Assembly (NCBI RefSeq): GCF_008017805.1
Contig: NZ_VRTT01000006.1
Span: forward strand, 1 to 64,000
Source: Paenibacillus sp. N3.4
Lineage (GTDB): Bacteria; Bacillota; Bacilli; Paenibacillales; NBRC-103111
DNA length: 64,000 nt
Direction: 5' to 3'
The notes below the pieces were generated by a model. It was not told where the DNA came from. It did no database searches and was given only the letters and a program-made list of their open reading frames with translations. Positions 9,198 to 18,129 of this stretch are shown here, piece after piece; position 1 is the stretch's first letter; the number at the start of each line of letters is the position of its first letter. A program made the translations under genes and the position numbers.

Positions 9198-9809
9198 TTA
9201 TTTCTTGGATTCCAGTAATTCGATTAATTGCTTTTCAACACTTACCCCCATGCTCTTTAAATCCGTGCTTAGGCTTCCGCCATTGGAACGATCCGTCCAT
9301 CCCGTTTCACCGGGGTGATCCGCTTTTCTTTTTTGGATAAACGCTTCAATTAATTTTTCTCTCTCTTCAGGCGTTAGCTCGTCTCCTACTTGGTTGTTCA
9401 TGCGCTCCGCCATATGCTTTCTTACTTGTTTTGCCTGATCGTCCAAGTATTTTTTCTGCTCGGGGCTGAGGCCTTCCATCACTTGCTTTTGCTCGGTTTC
9501 AAGCATACTGCCATTATTTATACTTTTGCGAACATTAGGCAGCATGTCTCGTGCTTGCTTGGCGGTTATCGCTAAAGAAGGCTGCCGATCCATCCGAAGC
9601 AAACCTTGAAATAACATAACGAGCTGCATTTCCCTCATGTTTTGAACCACTTCGGATGAGATATCCGACTGCGGCACTTGGGTGGATTCAGGCGAAGACG
9701 ACACCTCTGACGCATTTGACGAGTATGTAAATTGATCTAGCTTACATCCAGTGAGCAAGAGAAATAGCAGCGTTAGGCTTAACGCGATCCTCCACACGTC
9801 TCTCCTCAT
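9198..9809 (-). CDS. Predicted lipoprotein downstream of a two-component system
   Basis: A 203-residue protein with a signal peptide and lipobox (LFLLLTGC, Cys at about residue 22), so it should be lipid-anchored on the outer face of the membrane. The mature part is Ser-rich at first and then highly charged and helical, with EEREKLIEAFIQKRKADHPG and a C-terminal coiled stretch. I do not recognise a family. It is the last gene of the DUF309 / regulator / kinase operon, with GGAGG before its start but a hairpin between it and the kinase. It may be an accessory of the sensor, which is inference from position only. Confidence 0.75.
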   Translation of the reverse strand: MRRDVWRIALSLTLLFLLLTGCKLDQFTYSSNASEVSSSPESTQVPQSDISSEVVQNMREMQLVMLFQGLLRMDRQPSLAITAKQARDMLPNVRKSINNGSMLETEQKQVMEGLSPEQKKYLDDQAKQVRKHMAERMNNQVGDELTPEEREKLIEAFIQKRKADHPGETGWTDRSNGGSLSTDLKSMGVSVEKQLIELLESKK

Positions 9810-9827
9810 CCCCTACACCTCCAAAGC

Positions 9828-9856
9828 AAAAAAATCCTGTGCATTAGCTACAGGAT
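9828..9856 (-). terminator. Terminator or attenuator between kinase and lipoprotein genes
   Basis: ATCCTGT (9834-9840) pairs with ACAGGAT (9850-9856); on the minus strand seven T residues follow. It lies between the kinase stop (9913) and the lipoprotein start, so expression of the lipoprotein gene may be reduced or separately driven. Confidence 0.65.
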
Positions 9857-9912
9857 AATTCATAAACGTGAATGAAGTTTGCTTATTTTGTAAAATAAAT
9901 GTAAACGTTACC

Positions 9913-11365
9913 TTAGGGCAGACGAGGAAATGTAAGACGAAATTCCGTTCCTTCCCCAAGTTCGCTTTGAACTTGAATCGTCCCGCCCATCCCGTTAACC
10001 AAATGCTTGACGATCGTGAGCCCGAGCCCTGTTCCTGTAGCCACATCAGACCGCGCAGTTCGCGCTTCATCCGCCTTATAGAAACGATCCCATATCCGTT
10101 CCAATTCTTCCGGGGTCATCCCACTACCCGTATCTCGAATAAAGAGATGCACATCTTCCTCAGCCCCTTCCAGCTTGATCGTAATCGTTCCGCCTTCCGA
10201 GGTGAATTTAAGCGCGTTATAGATTAAATTTTGAACGATTTGGCAAAGCGATCGGGATCCATGTCGACTCGAAGCGGAGCCATGTAAGAACCAGGCAGAT
10301 CAACATCAAGTTTAATCTGTTTGGTTGCAATAGGCGCTTTTAATAACTCTAACACACTTTCAAGCTTCTCAGCTATGAGGACAGGTCTTAAACGAAACAC
10401 ATCGACACCATTCTGAATACTCGCCAAATCCAAGAGATCACTAACAAGGCGCTGCAAACGTTGTACTTCCTGTTCGCAAATCGATAAATAATGGCCATAC
10501 TTATCTTCCGGAATAACCTTATCCTTCATCGCCACGATAAAACCGCGAAGCGTGGTTAGAGGTGAGCGTATTCATGCGAGACATTCGTAAGAAATTCTTG
10601 CCTTGTGCCTTCCCATCCTTCCAACTGCTCTACCATATAGTTAAAGCTGGCAGCCAGCTGGCCGACCTCATCATTTGACGTTACGGGAACACGGGCTGAG
10701 AAATCACCGTGAGCCAGTTCCAGCGCAGCTCGATTCATGTGCTGCAAAGGACCGGCAAATTTGCGAGAGATCACAAATAATATAAAGCCAACCGCAAGCA
10801 GAGAGAACAATAATGGCACCATGATATTGACTCGAACGGCGGAAATCGCTTCACTTATGTCGCCCGCAGGAAAATGAAGCATGATGACCATAGGCTGTCC
10901 GTTAAGAACATAGGGCGCATGGTAAGAAAATACATTGATCAAACGTTGATCAGGGGTTGTCAAAGTAACCATCGCATACCCGGTATGACCATGGAGGCCA
11001 TCAATGAAAACAGGGTCCATTTGTTTAGGAATACTTTTGTCTTCGCTCTCTGAAGAGCCGTTAATAATATTCCCCTTATCATCAACGACCCACACTTGTC
11101 CATTAATGCTTCTTGCTAAAATGCGCATCGTATACTTCAACTCACGTGTCGAGATCGTACCGTCCTGGTATGAATTCAGTAACCGAGTCACTTCTACATA
11201 ACGTTTATCCAGCAGCTCTTTCTTGTCTTTGTAAAACAGATCCGTAAAGTAATAATTCCAAAAAAAGAATAAGCCAGCGAAAAAAAGCACGCAGGTCGCC
11301 AAGAAGGATAAAAATATTTTTAAATAGAGGCTGCGGAATTTCCCGACAAGCCACCTTTTAAGCAT
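9913..11365 (-). pseudogene. Sensor histidine kinase, broken by two single-base losses
   Basis: Read through the breaks this is a ~484-residue membrane kinase: membrane segment at residues ~15-40, an extracellular domain, a second segment at ~165-190, HAMP, HisKA and HATPase. The H-box reads VSHE and then shifts frame near 10573; restoring one base gives HELRSPLTTLRGF. A second loss near 10239 breaks DPDRFAQIVQNLIYNALKF, the N-box. Past it the ATP-binding motifs are intact (DTGSGM, ATGTGLGL, and WDRFYKAD for the F-box). As written no piece contains a full catalytic core. Start at 11365 (MLKRWLVG) overlaps the response regulator by 8 bp. Both losses are in short runs (TT, CCC), so sequencing error is a real alternative. 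Confidence 0.88.
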
Positions 11366-12086
11366 GTTGGACCACCTCAAAAGAGTAACCTATCCCCCAT
11401 AGGGTTTGAATATTCCACATGTCATGTTGACCTAGTTTTTTACGTAAATTTTTCACATGAGCATCCACCGTGCGAGTTCCGCCTGTAAAGTCAAAATTCC
11501 ACACATAGCCTAATAAGTCTTCTCTTGTAAAAACTCGTCCTGGATGACTTGTCAGAAAGAAGAGTAATTCAATCTCTTTGGGGGTTAATTCTACCCGTTT
11601 CCCTCCTACAACGACACGATATTGTTCCAAATCAACCAAAATATTGCCGATTTCCAACCATTTGCGCGCGGAATTAACCGACTGTGTTTGATCAGATTGA
11701 GGTTGAGCTACGCGCCGCAGCACCGCTTTAATTCGTGCAATAAGCTCATTAGGATCGAAAGGTTTAACCAAATAGTCATCGACACCCAAATTAAAGCCAC
11801 GAAGTTTATCAATTGATTCGCCCTTGGCCGTTACAAATATGATCGGTGTTTGATGAAAAGGCGAATCCATGGTGCGAATTTGTTCACATAACAAATATCC
11901 CGATATATCGGGCAACATAATATCCAGCAAAACCAAATTAGGCCTTTCCGTCATGATCGTTGAGAGAACTTTCTCTCCCCGCGGCAGCAAAATGGCTTCG
12001 AAATTCGAATGCTCCAGATACAGTCTCACGACTTCAGCAATATTAGGTTCATCATCTACAACTAGAATTTTGCCTTCGGAATTCAT
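11358..12086 (-). CDS. Response regulator, OmpR/PhoB family
   Basis: A 242-residue DNA-binding regulator: receiver domain at residues ~5-120 with the acidic pair DDE, the phosphorylated Asp in LVLLDIMLPD, Thr in FVTAK and Lys in VKPFD, then a winged-helix effector domain (~145-238) ending FTGGTRTVDAHVKNLRKKLG. All phosphotransfer residues are present, so the regulator looks functional although its cognate kinase reading frame is broken. It overlaps the DUF309 gene upstream by ATGA and the kinase downstream by 8 bp. Confidence 0.95.
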   Translation of the reverse strand: MNSEGKILVVDDEPNIAEVVRLYLEHSNFEAILLPRGEKVLSTIMTERPNLVLLDIMLPDISGYLLCEQIRTMDSPFHQTPIIFVTAKGESIDKLRGFNLGVDDYLVKPFDPNELIARIKAVLRRVAQPQSDQTQSVNSARKWLEIGNILVDLEQYRVVVGGKRVELTPKEIELLFFLTSHPGRVFTREDLLGYVWNFDFTGGTRTVDAHVKNLRKKLGQHDMWNIQTLWGIGYSFEVVQHA

Positions 12087-12616
12087 CTGGCCCCACCTTT
12101 ATCTTTACGTAACTGCTGCTGTCTCGCTCTCTCGAGAATGACTTCATCTCGATCCCTTAGCGTATGTTTCTGTATGAGCAGCTCATCTTCCATTCTGCTT
12201 GCTGCCTGCCAAGTAAGCCCTCGCTTACTACATTCGTTCAAGCACCACGATTCTAATTCAGGATCACTAATCGGTAGATTGATATCTTCGTAAAAATGAT
12301 TGTCCATTTCAATTCTTTTCCATTCCCATGTAACGATTTCTTCAAGTTTCATCGGGTCAAGCCCCAAGGAGAGAACATGCTCGTATTGGGCATTTTTCAC
12401 TGCGCTTTGCAGCATTTTCACTGCGCCCAGACGATTCCCCCTTCGGATATGGTACATTCCGACAGCAATTTGAATGAGTGCGACATACGTCCTGCTGCGT
12501 TCATCCTCCGGATGTTCCTTCCAGAATTCCTCCATCACTTCATGGCATTCAAAATAATCCCGCTCCGCATGGAAAAACAACAAATAATCAATATAAGCCT
12601 CCGGATACTGCTTCAT
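12083..12616 (-). CDS. DUF309 domain protein
   Basis: A 177-residue protein with the DUF309 signature near the N-terminus: YIDYLLFFHAERDYFECHEV followed by MEEFWKEHP and the helical YVALIQIAVGMYHIRRGN. The function of the family is unknown. It is the first gene of the operon with the response regulator, overlapping it by ATGA. I chose the ATG at 12616, 9 nt after AGGGGAAC; the preceding codon is a TTG that could also be used. Confidence 0.85.
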   Translation of the reverse strand: MKQYPEAYIDYLLFFHAERDYFECHEVMEEFWKEHPEDERSRTYVALIQIAVGMYHIRRGNRLGAVKMLQSAVKNAQYEHVLSLGLDPMKLEEIVTWEWKRIEMDNHFYEDINLPISDPELESWCLNECSKRGLTWQAASRMEDELLIQKHTLRDRDEVILERARQQQLRKDKGGAR

Positions 12617-12784
12617 CAACCGTTCCCCTCACATATGGTAATCACCGAAATACAACTTCTTTCATTTATGTTACTCGAAATGGGCGCAATCGTCCATCCA
12701 TCGCATTTTCATACCTATGTTCTCGCAACCAAACTACCCATTCATGCGTCAAATAAAGTAGCTTACTAGAAAGAGGCGTGATGA

Positions 12785-14707
12785 ATGAAAATTGGAAAGT
12801 GGATGCTCACTGGTACCTTGCTCTTCTCGATTGCCGCACCGAATGCCATGTTTGCATCAGGCACTGCACAAGCAGCCGCTGATAAAACAACGAAATACCG
12901 AGTTTACCAGTACAATCAAGTACTGATGGAATTTGCTGCCTATAAGCAAGCAGAATCCTTCGCCAAAGGGTTCACCAATAGTCACGTTGAAGAAATTGGA
13001 AGTCGCAAATGGTTATGGAGTAATTTCCCCCGGTACCAAGTATTCCAAATGGATGCCTCCTTACCTGAATGGCAGTTTGCTACATTAGATCAGGCCATTG
13101 CAGAAGCGAAGAAGTGGACATATGCGAGCGTTAGAGATTTGGCATCGACGGGTTGGGTTTGGAACAATTATCCCCGATACCAAGTGTACCAAAGCGAAAT
13201 CACACTGGATTCGTGGAAATTCGCGACGCTGAACGAAGCTATGACGGAAGCCAAAAAATGGGGCAATGCGCATATCATTGATTTAACAAACAACCGTTGG
13301 ATATGGGACAACATTTCAGTAGAAAACAAAAAACTTTTTCAAGCCGCAGAGCCGATCTACAAAGTATATCAAGGAACCTTCTCAGCCGACAATTGGACCT
13401 TTGCATCTCTTGAAGATGTGATTCATGAATCGCTGAATTGGGGTCATTCAACCGTTGTAAATACGAAAACCAAAATGACCGTTTACAGCAATAATAAACC
13501 TTATAAGGTATTCCAAAATGATAGCTTTCTAGAAGAATTTATTTCATTAGATGATGCTGTAGATTACGCTCGACTTTGGGGACATAGTGCTATTTTTATG
13601 GATGGACATAAAATATGGAATAACTTCGCCTCTTATCAAGTATATCAAAACTCAGCTTTAATTGGAGAGTTTAAGTCCATCCCCGATGCCTTAAGCTATA
13701 GCGTACAATTCAGCAATGCATCTATCCAAACACTTGATCATCGCATGTTATGGGACAATTTCAAAAAGCTTCAGGTTTGGGGTTGGAATGGGTTGTCGAA
13801 TGGAGATACCATTAAAGGGCATGTCAATCAAACGATCGGACTTGATGTCGATTCGCCCAGTTATTTCGAGCTTGCCGATGCTGCAGGCAACTTGAAAGAT
13901 AATTCGAATGCGGATACGGTCAAATGGCTGCAATCGAGTGGCTATACCGTATATCCGTTGGTCAGCAATCAATTTAGTTCCAGCTTGACTACGCAGTTCC
14001 TAGCCAATAGCGCAGCGCAAGACAAATTTATTCAAGCTTTAGTCAATCGTTCCGTTCAGCTGGGTGTTCCCGGACTGAATATTGATTTCGAAAGCCTCGC
14101 AGGCTCCGATCGCAATGCATTCACAGCTTTTATAGCCAAACTGACAACCTATGCACATGCCAAAAGTTTGGTCGTCTCCATCGATCTTCCTCGCGGCAGC
14201 GTCAAATGGAATCATTTATCTGCTTTTGAGCACGAGAAACTGGGCGATTTGGTTGATTACGTCGTAATCATGGCCTACGATCAATTTTATCGCGGCAGTA
14301 CTTCAGCAGGTTCCGTTGCGGGTCTCCCATGGGCCGATGGCGGCATCCAAGAATTTCTGTCATATGGCATTCCAAGAGATAAAATCATTCTGGGCATCCC
14401 TTACTATGTCAGGGAATGGAAACTGGATACAGCCGGTACGTTGGTCAGCAATCGGACCGTGCTCCTGAAGGATATCCCAGCCTTGCTGGCATCCAAAACA
14501 ACGACCCAAACATGGGACTCCACCTATGATCAATACCGTATCGAATATCAAGAAAACGGCTTCAACTTCGTGTTCTGGCTGGAAGATGAGGCAACCGTTA
14601 AGGCACGTATGGATCTAGCTAAAAAGTATGACATTGCCGGCGTAGCCGCATGGCGCCTTGGTTATGATCAACCTGACTTATGGAAATTGATTTTACAAAA
14701 CAAATAA
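12785..14707 (+). CDS. Secreted GH18-family protein with six N-terminal repeats (YaaH-like catalytic domain)
   Basis: A 640-residue secreted protein. The signal peptide runs to about residue 32 (APNAMFASGTAQAAA). Residues ~35-325 are six tandem units of about 46-48 residues with the pattern YxVYQ - aromatic/FxSL - A - W - H/A - WxNF; I do not recognise this repeat as a named cell-wall module. Residues ~330-640 are a glycoside hydrolase 18 barrel of the YaaH/YdhD kind: GLNIDFESL holds the catalytic Glu, with VVIMAYDQFY and IILGIPYYVREW further on. Family members hydrolyse peptidoglycan or cortex linkages in spores, or chitin-like chains. A likely site is the spore or cell wall, with the repeats as binding or spacing elements. 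GAAAGAGGCG precedes the start. Not linked to neighbours. Confidence 0.88.
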   Translation: MKIGKWMLTGTLLFSIAAPNAMFASGTAQAAADKTTKYRVYQYNQVLMEFAAYKQAESFAKGFTNSHVEEIGSRKWLWSNFPRYQVFQMDASLPEWQFATLDQAIAEAKKWTYASVRDLASTGWVWNNYPRYQVYQSEITLDSWKFATLNEAMTEAKKWGNAHIIDLTNNRWIWDNISVENKKLFQAAEPIYKVYQGTFSADNWTFASLEDVIHESLNWGHSTVVNTKTKMTVYSNNKPYKVFQNDSFLEEFISLDDAVDYARLWGHSAIFMDGHKIWNNFASYQVYQNSALIGEFKSIPDALSYSVQFSNASIQTLDHRMLWDNFKKLQVWGWNGLSNGDTIKGHVNQTIGLDVDSPSYFELADAAGNLKDNSNADTVKWLQSSGYTVYPLVSNQFSSSLTTQFLANSAAQDKFIQALVNRSVQLGVPGLNIDFESLAGSDRNAFTAFIAKLTTYAHAKSLVVSIDLPRGSVKWNHLSAFEHEKLGDLVDYVVIMAYDQFYRGSTSAGSVAGLPWADGGIQEFLSYGIPRDKIILGIPYYVREWKLDTAGTLVSNRTVLLKDIPALLASKTTTQTWDSTYDQYRIEYQENGFNFVFWLEDEATVKARMDLAKKYDIAGVAAWRLGYDQPDLWKLILQNK

Positions 14708-14710
14708 GGT

Positions 14711-14926
14711 TTATAATAAGCCCCACTCGTTGAACAACGTTTCCGTTCCGCAATCGGCGCAATATTTGGCATTAGGTTCATTGACTTTGGAACAACCCGC
14801 ATGGAGGACTGTCTTTTTTTTGGTACATTTATTTTTAAGCGGGGCTCCACATTGTATGCAGTACTTATCCTTTTTGTCTGCAACATGATAGCATCGGACG
14901 CAAGTCTGCAGTTCATCATCTGCCAT
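14711..14926 (-). CDS. Small double zinc-ribbon protein
   Basis: A 71-residue protein with two CxxC...CxxC ribbons: CVRC-HVADKKDKYCIQC and a second set with a lone cysteine then CADC. Such proteins bind zinc and often nucleic acid or protein partners; the role here is unknown. The start at 14926 (MADDELQT) follows AAGGGGGTG, and an in-frame ATG 18 bases upstream sits before that site. Its promoter region carries the nested inverted repeat at 14941-14981. It converges with the GH18 gene, the two stops being only a few bases apart. Confidence 0.75.
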   Translation of the reverse strand: MADDELQTCVRCYHVADKKDKYCIQCGAPLKNKCTKKKTVLHAGCSKVNEPNAKYCADCGTETLFNEWGLL

Positions 14927-14940
14927 GGTTAACACCCCCT

Positions 14941-14981
14941 TCAAGTATGCTCTCTTCTACATATTATGTAGGAATACTTGA
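14941..14981. promoter_or_regulatory. Nested inverted repeat between zinc-ribbon and DUF1540 genes
   Basis: TCAAGTAT (14941-14948) pairs with ATACTTGA (14974-14981), and inside it CTACAT (14958-14963) pairs with ATGTAG (14966-14971). The element sits just upstream of the zinc-ribbon start codon and could be an operator or a structured leader. I recognise no known binding motif. Confidence 0.4.
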
Positions 14982-15095
14982 TTGGGGTGTTTTTTACGAT
15001 CGACAAAATAAGTTAGGGACAAAATATAAATGGTGCGGATGTATAAAAATAGGCCTCTTTCGCCCACCCTATGAAGTAGGGGAGGTGAAAGAGAC

Positions 15096-15254
15096 ATGGC
15101 AAAAGACGTTCTGTGTGAAGTGAATTCTTGTAAATACTGGGCTACTGGCAATAAATGCAACGCATCCTCCATTTATGTCGTGAGTCACCACGGCAGCAAT
15201 CAGGCGCGTAATTCCGAAGAAACCGATTGTAAGACGTTTGATCCTAAGATTTGA
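15096..15254 (+). CDS. DUF1540 cysteine-rich small protein
   Basis: A 52-residue protein with the DUF1540 pattern of a cysteine-rich fold: VLCEVNSCKYWATGNKC, a middle segment with SIYVVSHHG, and a terminal ETDCKTF. The four or five cysteines suggest metal binding. Function of the family is unknown; it is common in spore formers. GGGGAGGTGAAAGAGAC lies directly before the ATG, and a good terminator follows 11 bp after the stop, so this is a self-contained small gene. Confidence 0.82.
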   Translation: MAKDVLCEVNSCKYWATGNKCNASSIYVVSHHGSNQARNSEETDCKTFDPKI

Positions 15255-15265
15255 TGGACTTGAGA

Positions 15266-15288
15266 AGAGGCCTTGAGGCCTCTTTTTT
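15266..15288 (+). terminator. Terminator after the DUF1540 gene
   Basis: AGAGGCC-TTGA-GGCCTCT followed by TTTTT. Ordinary intrinsic terminator, 11 bp past the stop codon. Confidence 0.9.
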
Positions 15289-15356
15289 GTGTCTATCTCT
15301 ATTTTAACCAATAATGATAATTATTATCACCATATGAAAGCCAGATCTTTTTTAAG

Positions 15357-16616
15357 TCAAAGGCCTTTATACATGTTATCAGTCAAAACGACAGGAAGTT
15401 TCTCCAAGCCGCGTAGCACAAGATTAGAACGCCAAATTAGTTCTTCGACTGGAACTTTTAATTGAAGGTTGGGAAACCGTTTCAACAAGGCAGTGAAAGC
15501 CATTTGCCCTTCAAGCCGGGCTAGCGGAGACCCCAGACAAAAATGAATGCCCATGCCGAAAGCCAAGTGCCGGTTTTCCTGACGATCAATTTGCATGATT
15601 TCAGGGTTCGGAAATTGCTCCGGATCACGGTTGGCGGATGCCAGTACGAGCATCACCATTTCCCCGCGTGGAATGATCGTACCATTGAGCTCTACGGCCT
15701 CACTAGTGAAACGGGGTGTGGCCATTTCAACCGGGGAGCTGAAACGCAGCATTTCTTCAACCGCGCCGGGAATAAGCGATAGATCACCTTTCAGCTTCTC
15801 CATTTGTTCAGGATGTTGAAAAAGCGTCAGCATACCATTCCCTAAAAGATTAACTGTGGTTTCGTGACCGGCTATCAGCAGCAATACCGCCATGGCCAAT
15901 AGCTCTGATTCATTAAGCCGATCTCCTTGCTCTTCAACCTGCACAAGCGCCGAAATCAGATCGTCTTGAGGTTCATTGCGCCTGATAGCAAACAATTTCC
16001 GGAAATATTCAGCCAAAGCTACGGATATGGCAAGCTGAGAGTCATCCAGATCTAGAACACCGGACCCTGCCACCAGATCGTCGGACCAAGCGCGAAATTG
16101 ATTTTTATCTTCGGGTGGAATACCAAGCAATTCCGCAATGACAGTAATAGGCAGCGGATAAGCAAAGGAATGGATTAGATCCACCTCTTCCTCTCCTTCC
16201 ATCGTATCGAGCAGTTCATCGATGATCTGCTCAATGCGGTCGTGCAGCTGATCGATATAGCGTGGCGTAAATGCTTTATGGACGAGTGTCCTTAGCCGCG
16301 TGTGATCCGGCACATCCAAATCTAACATGTTCTGCGAAAATTGTTCCAGGACCTCTGGCTTTCTAGGTATTTGCTCAAATTCCTCCTTCGTTAAAGCATT
16401 CCGTATATCCTTGACGAAACGGTTATCTTTCATGACGGACATGACATCTGCATAACGAGTAATCAGCCACATCCCCTGCCCATCTGGCAGCTCCGTTCGA
16501 TAAACAGGCGCATGGTCACGCAAGTGTGCATAGACAGGGTACGGATTGGTTTTAAATTCCTGACTAAAAACGTCAAATGGAAGAACTGATTTGGTTTCTT
16601 TATTCATAACATACAC
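15357..16616 (-). CDS. Cytochrome P450 monooxygenase
   Basis: A 419-residue soluble bacterial-type P450. The I-helix oxygen-activation motif AGHETT (about residue 238), the K-helix ExxR (EEMLRFSSPVE region carries the family context), and the heme loop FGMGIHFCLG with the axial Cys (about residue 357) are intact. The overall pattern resembles the CYP107 type, which hydroxylate macrolides, fatty acids or xenobiotics. No ferredoxin or reductase gene is adjacent. An 18-bp perfect palindrome 26 bp upstream matches the operator of the neighbouring TetR gene, so the P450 is probably part of that regulon. GGAAAG lies 6 nt before the ATG at 16616; a second ATG is 9 bases further in. Confidence 0.93.
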   Translation of the reverse strand: MYVMNKETKSVLPFDVFSQEFKTNPYPVYAHLRDHAPVYRTELPDGQGMWLITRYADVMSVMKDNRFVKDIRNALTKEEFEQIPRKPEVLEQFSQNMLDLDVPDHTRLRTLVHKAFTPRYIDQLHDRIEQIIDELLDTMEGEEEVDLIHSFAYPLPITVIAELLGIPPEDKNQFRAWSDDLVAGSGVLDLDDSQLAISVALAEYFRKLFAIRRNEPQDDLISALVQVEEQGDRLNESELLAMAVLLLIAGHETTVNLLGNGMLTLFQHPEQMEKLKGDLSLIPGAVEEMLRFSSPVEMATPRFTSEAVELNGTIIPRGEMVMLVLASANRDPEQFPNPEIMQIDRQENRHLAFGMGIHFCLGSPLARLEGQMAFTALLKRFPNLQLKVPVEELIWRSNLVLRGLEKLPVVLTDNMYKGL

Positions 16617-16641
16617 CGCTTTCCAAGTTTTTTATGATAAT

Positions 16642-16659
16642 AATGAATAAAAATTCATT
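16642..16659. promoter_or_regulatory. Putative TetR operator upstream of the P450 gene
   Basis: AATGAAT-AAAA-ATTCATT is a perfect palindrome with 7-bp arms. Its 14-bp core TGAAT-N4-ATTCA has the same half-sites and length as elements at 19010-19023, 19122-19135 and 20041-20054. Confidence 0.6.
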
Positions 16660-16690
16660 TTTAGAGCGCGAATCGTTCACACTAAACAAA

Positions 16691-17422
16691 TCAATCGATT
16701 TTCATCATAAAACGTTTATACAAGTAGCGAAAAAACAAAGTATGAACCACATCTCCTATACATGCGATCAACGTAAGTGTCATGAAATCTGCTGTTTCCC
16801 CCATAAGAAATGTCTTCGAAATCCAGTAAGTGGGCAGGATTCCTCCCAGATACTGCCATAGTGCAGGAATGAAATAAGCGATAGCTGGGGCAAAAATCAG
16901 TAGGCTGGCGCCTTTTGACAGAGCAAGCCCTTCTACTTTATTGGAAGCATAGGCGGCTAGAAACAACGCGAAAATCGGAGCCTCCAGGGCCAACATGGAA
17001 AGAAGCAGAATGATCTTATACGGATTGACTATGGTAAGGCCGGAGCACAATAACAACAATATGCTGTAAATAATCGTAAGCACTACCGTCAATGACAGCC
17101 GGTACCACATATAACCTCGTTTGGTAAGCGGCGTAACCGCGTAATAATTGATTAAGTTCTCATCTCGTTCATCCAGCATCATAAACCCTGACATAGCTCC
17201 AAGTATGAGGGGAACAAGCAGCAAAGCGAAACTTATGATTAAATCGTAATACCCTGACAGATCGAAATGAAATCTTTGCTGAAGCTCCTCGTCTACGATG
17301 GGAACGCCAAACCTGACGCCTGCCAGAAGAAGGAGCGGTGCAAGCAAATAAAAGAAAAGCATCGGATCGCGGGCAATTTGCTTGATATCGCCTCGAATGA
17401 GATGGTAAATTTTCTGGATCAT
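16691..17422 (-). CDS. ABC exporter permease, subunit 2
   Basis: A 243-residue ABC-2-like membrane protein with about six hydrophobic segments, beginning MIQKIYHLIRGDIKQIARDP. It is the second permease of an ATPase/permease/permease exporter. I chose the start at 17422, overlapping the stop of the first permease as ATGA; the longer upstream frame runs through the neighbouring gene. The MLDERDENLINYYAVTPLTKRGY loop is the cytoplasmic part likely to contact the ATPase. Exported substrate unknown. The P450 gene lies immediately downstream. Confidence 0.8.
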   Translation of the reverse strand: MIQKIYHLIRGDIKQIARDPMLFFYLLAPLLLLAGVRFGVPIVDEELQQRFHFDLSGYYDLIISFALLLVPLILGAMSGFMMLDERDENLINYYAVTPLTKRGYMWYRLSLTVVLTIIYSILLLLCSGLTIVNPYKIILLLSMLALEAPIFALFLAAYASNKVEGLALSKGASLLIFAPAIAYFIPALWQYLGGILPTYWISKTFLMGETADFMTLTLIACIGDVVHTLFFRYLYKRFMMKID

Positions 17423-18129
17423 CGACCTCTCGCGCCTCCGATTTTCAATATGATAAATGTTCGAAAGGAATGCCGTGTCCATATATAAGCGAGACCGCAC
17501 CAAGCTAGCAGCAGACACAAAGAGTAGATGATTTCCTCTACCTTTATTGGTTGAAAAGCGGATCCCAGCAGCAATAACGATGCTTTGGCGGGTAAAATTG
17601 TAAACAACGGTGATCTCCACAAACCGACCGTTTCAAAAACAGGCAGCACAAACACGATCGTATATACCGAAGATGCAAAGAAAAAACCGTTTATCGTCTT
17701 GCATCTTACCGCAACTCCAAGACCGATCAAAGTAAAAAACATCGACGTTAACGCTACACTAGCCAAAAAAAGCAGCGGATTCGTATTAAAACCGAACGTA
17801 CTCACATGTACCGCATAGCTTGTTAGCAGCGATAAGAAAGTCAGTGAAAGTGTTTTGGAAAATATATATTCACTGGGCTTATATGGGGTAACAAACAAGC
17901 TGTCATGAATATCTTGACCTTTCTCCAGCAACACGAGTCCACCAATAAAAAAGAAGCCCAGCATGCTTGGATCGGAAAAAGTCAGCACAACGTCTACACT
18001 TTCCCTGTATGCTTCAGGTAGCAGGTGAAGTAATAGGGCATAGGCGGCGCTAATGAGTGCATAGGCGTAGTAGAATCCATGCCTGAATTGAAGCTTGATG
18101 TCAAAGGCGAATGCCGCAGCAAATCTCAT
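17419..18129 (-). CDS. ABC exporter permease, subunit 1
   Basis: A 236-residue membrane protein with six predicted hydrophobic segments and a cytoplasmic loop (LVLLEKGQDIHDSLFVTPYKPSEY, about residues 63-86) like that of its partner permease. It overlaps the ATPase stop and the second permease start, each as ATGA, a pattern of tight translational coupling. Specific family and cargo are not recognisable. With the ATPase it forms a two-permease ABC-2 exporter. Confidence 0.8.
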   Translation of the reverse strand: MRFAAAFAFDIKLQFRHGFYYAYALISAAYALLLHLLPEAYRESVDVVLTFSDPSMLGFFFIGGLVLLEKGQDIHDSLFVTPYKPSEYIFSKTLSLTFLSLLTSYAVHVSTFGFNTNPLLFLASVALTSMFFTLIGLGVAVRCKTINGFFFASSVYTIVFVLPVFETVGLWRSPLFTILPAKASLLLLGSAFQPIKVEEIIYSLCLLLAWCGLAYIWTRHSFRTFIILKIGGARGR

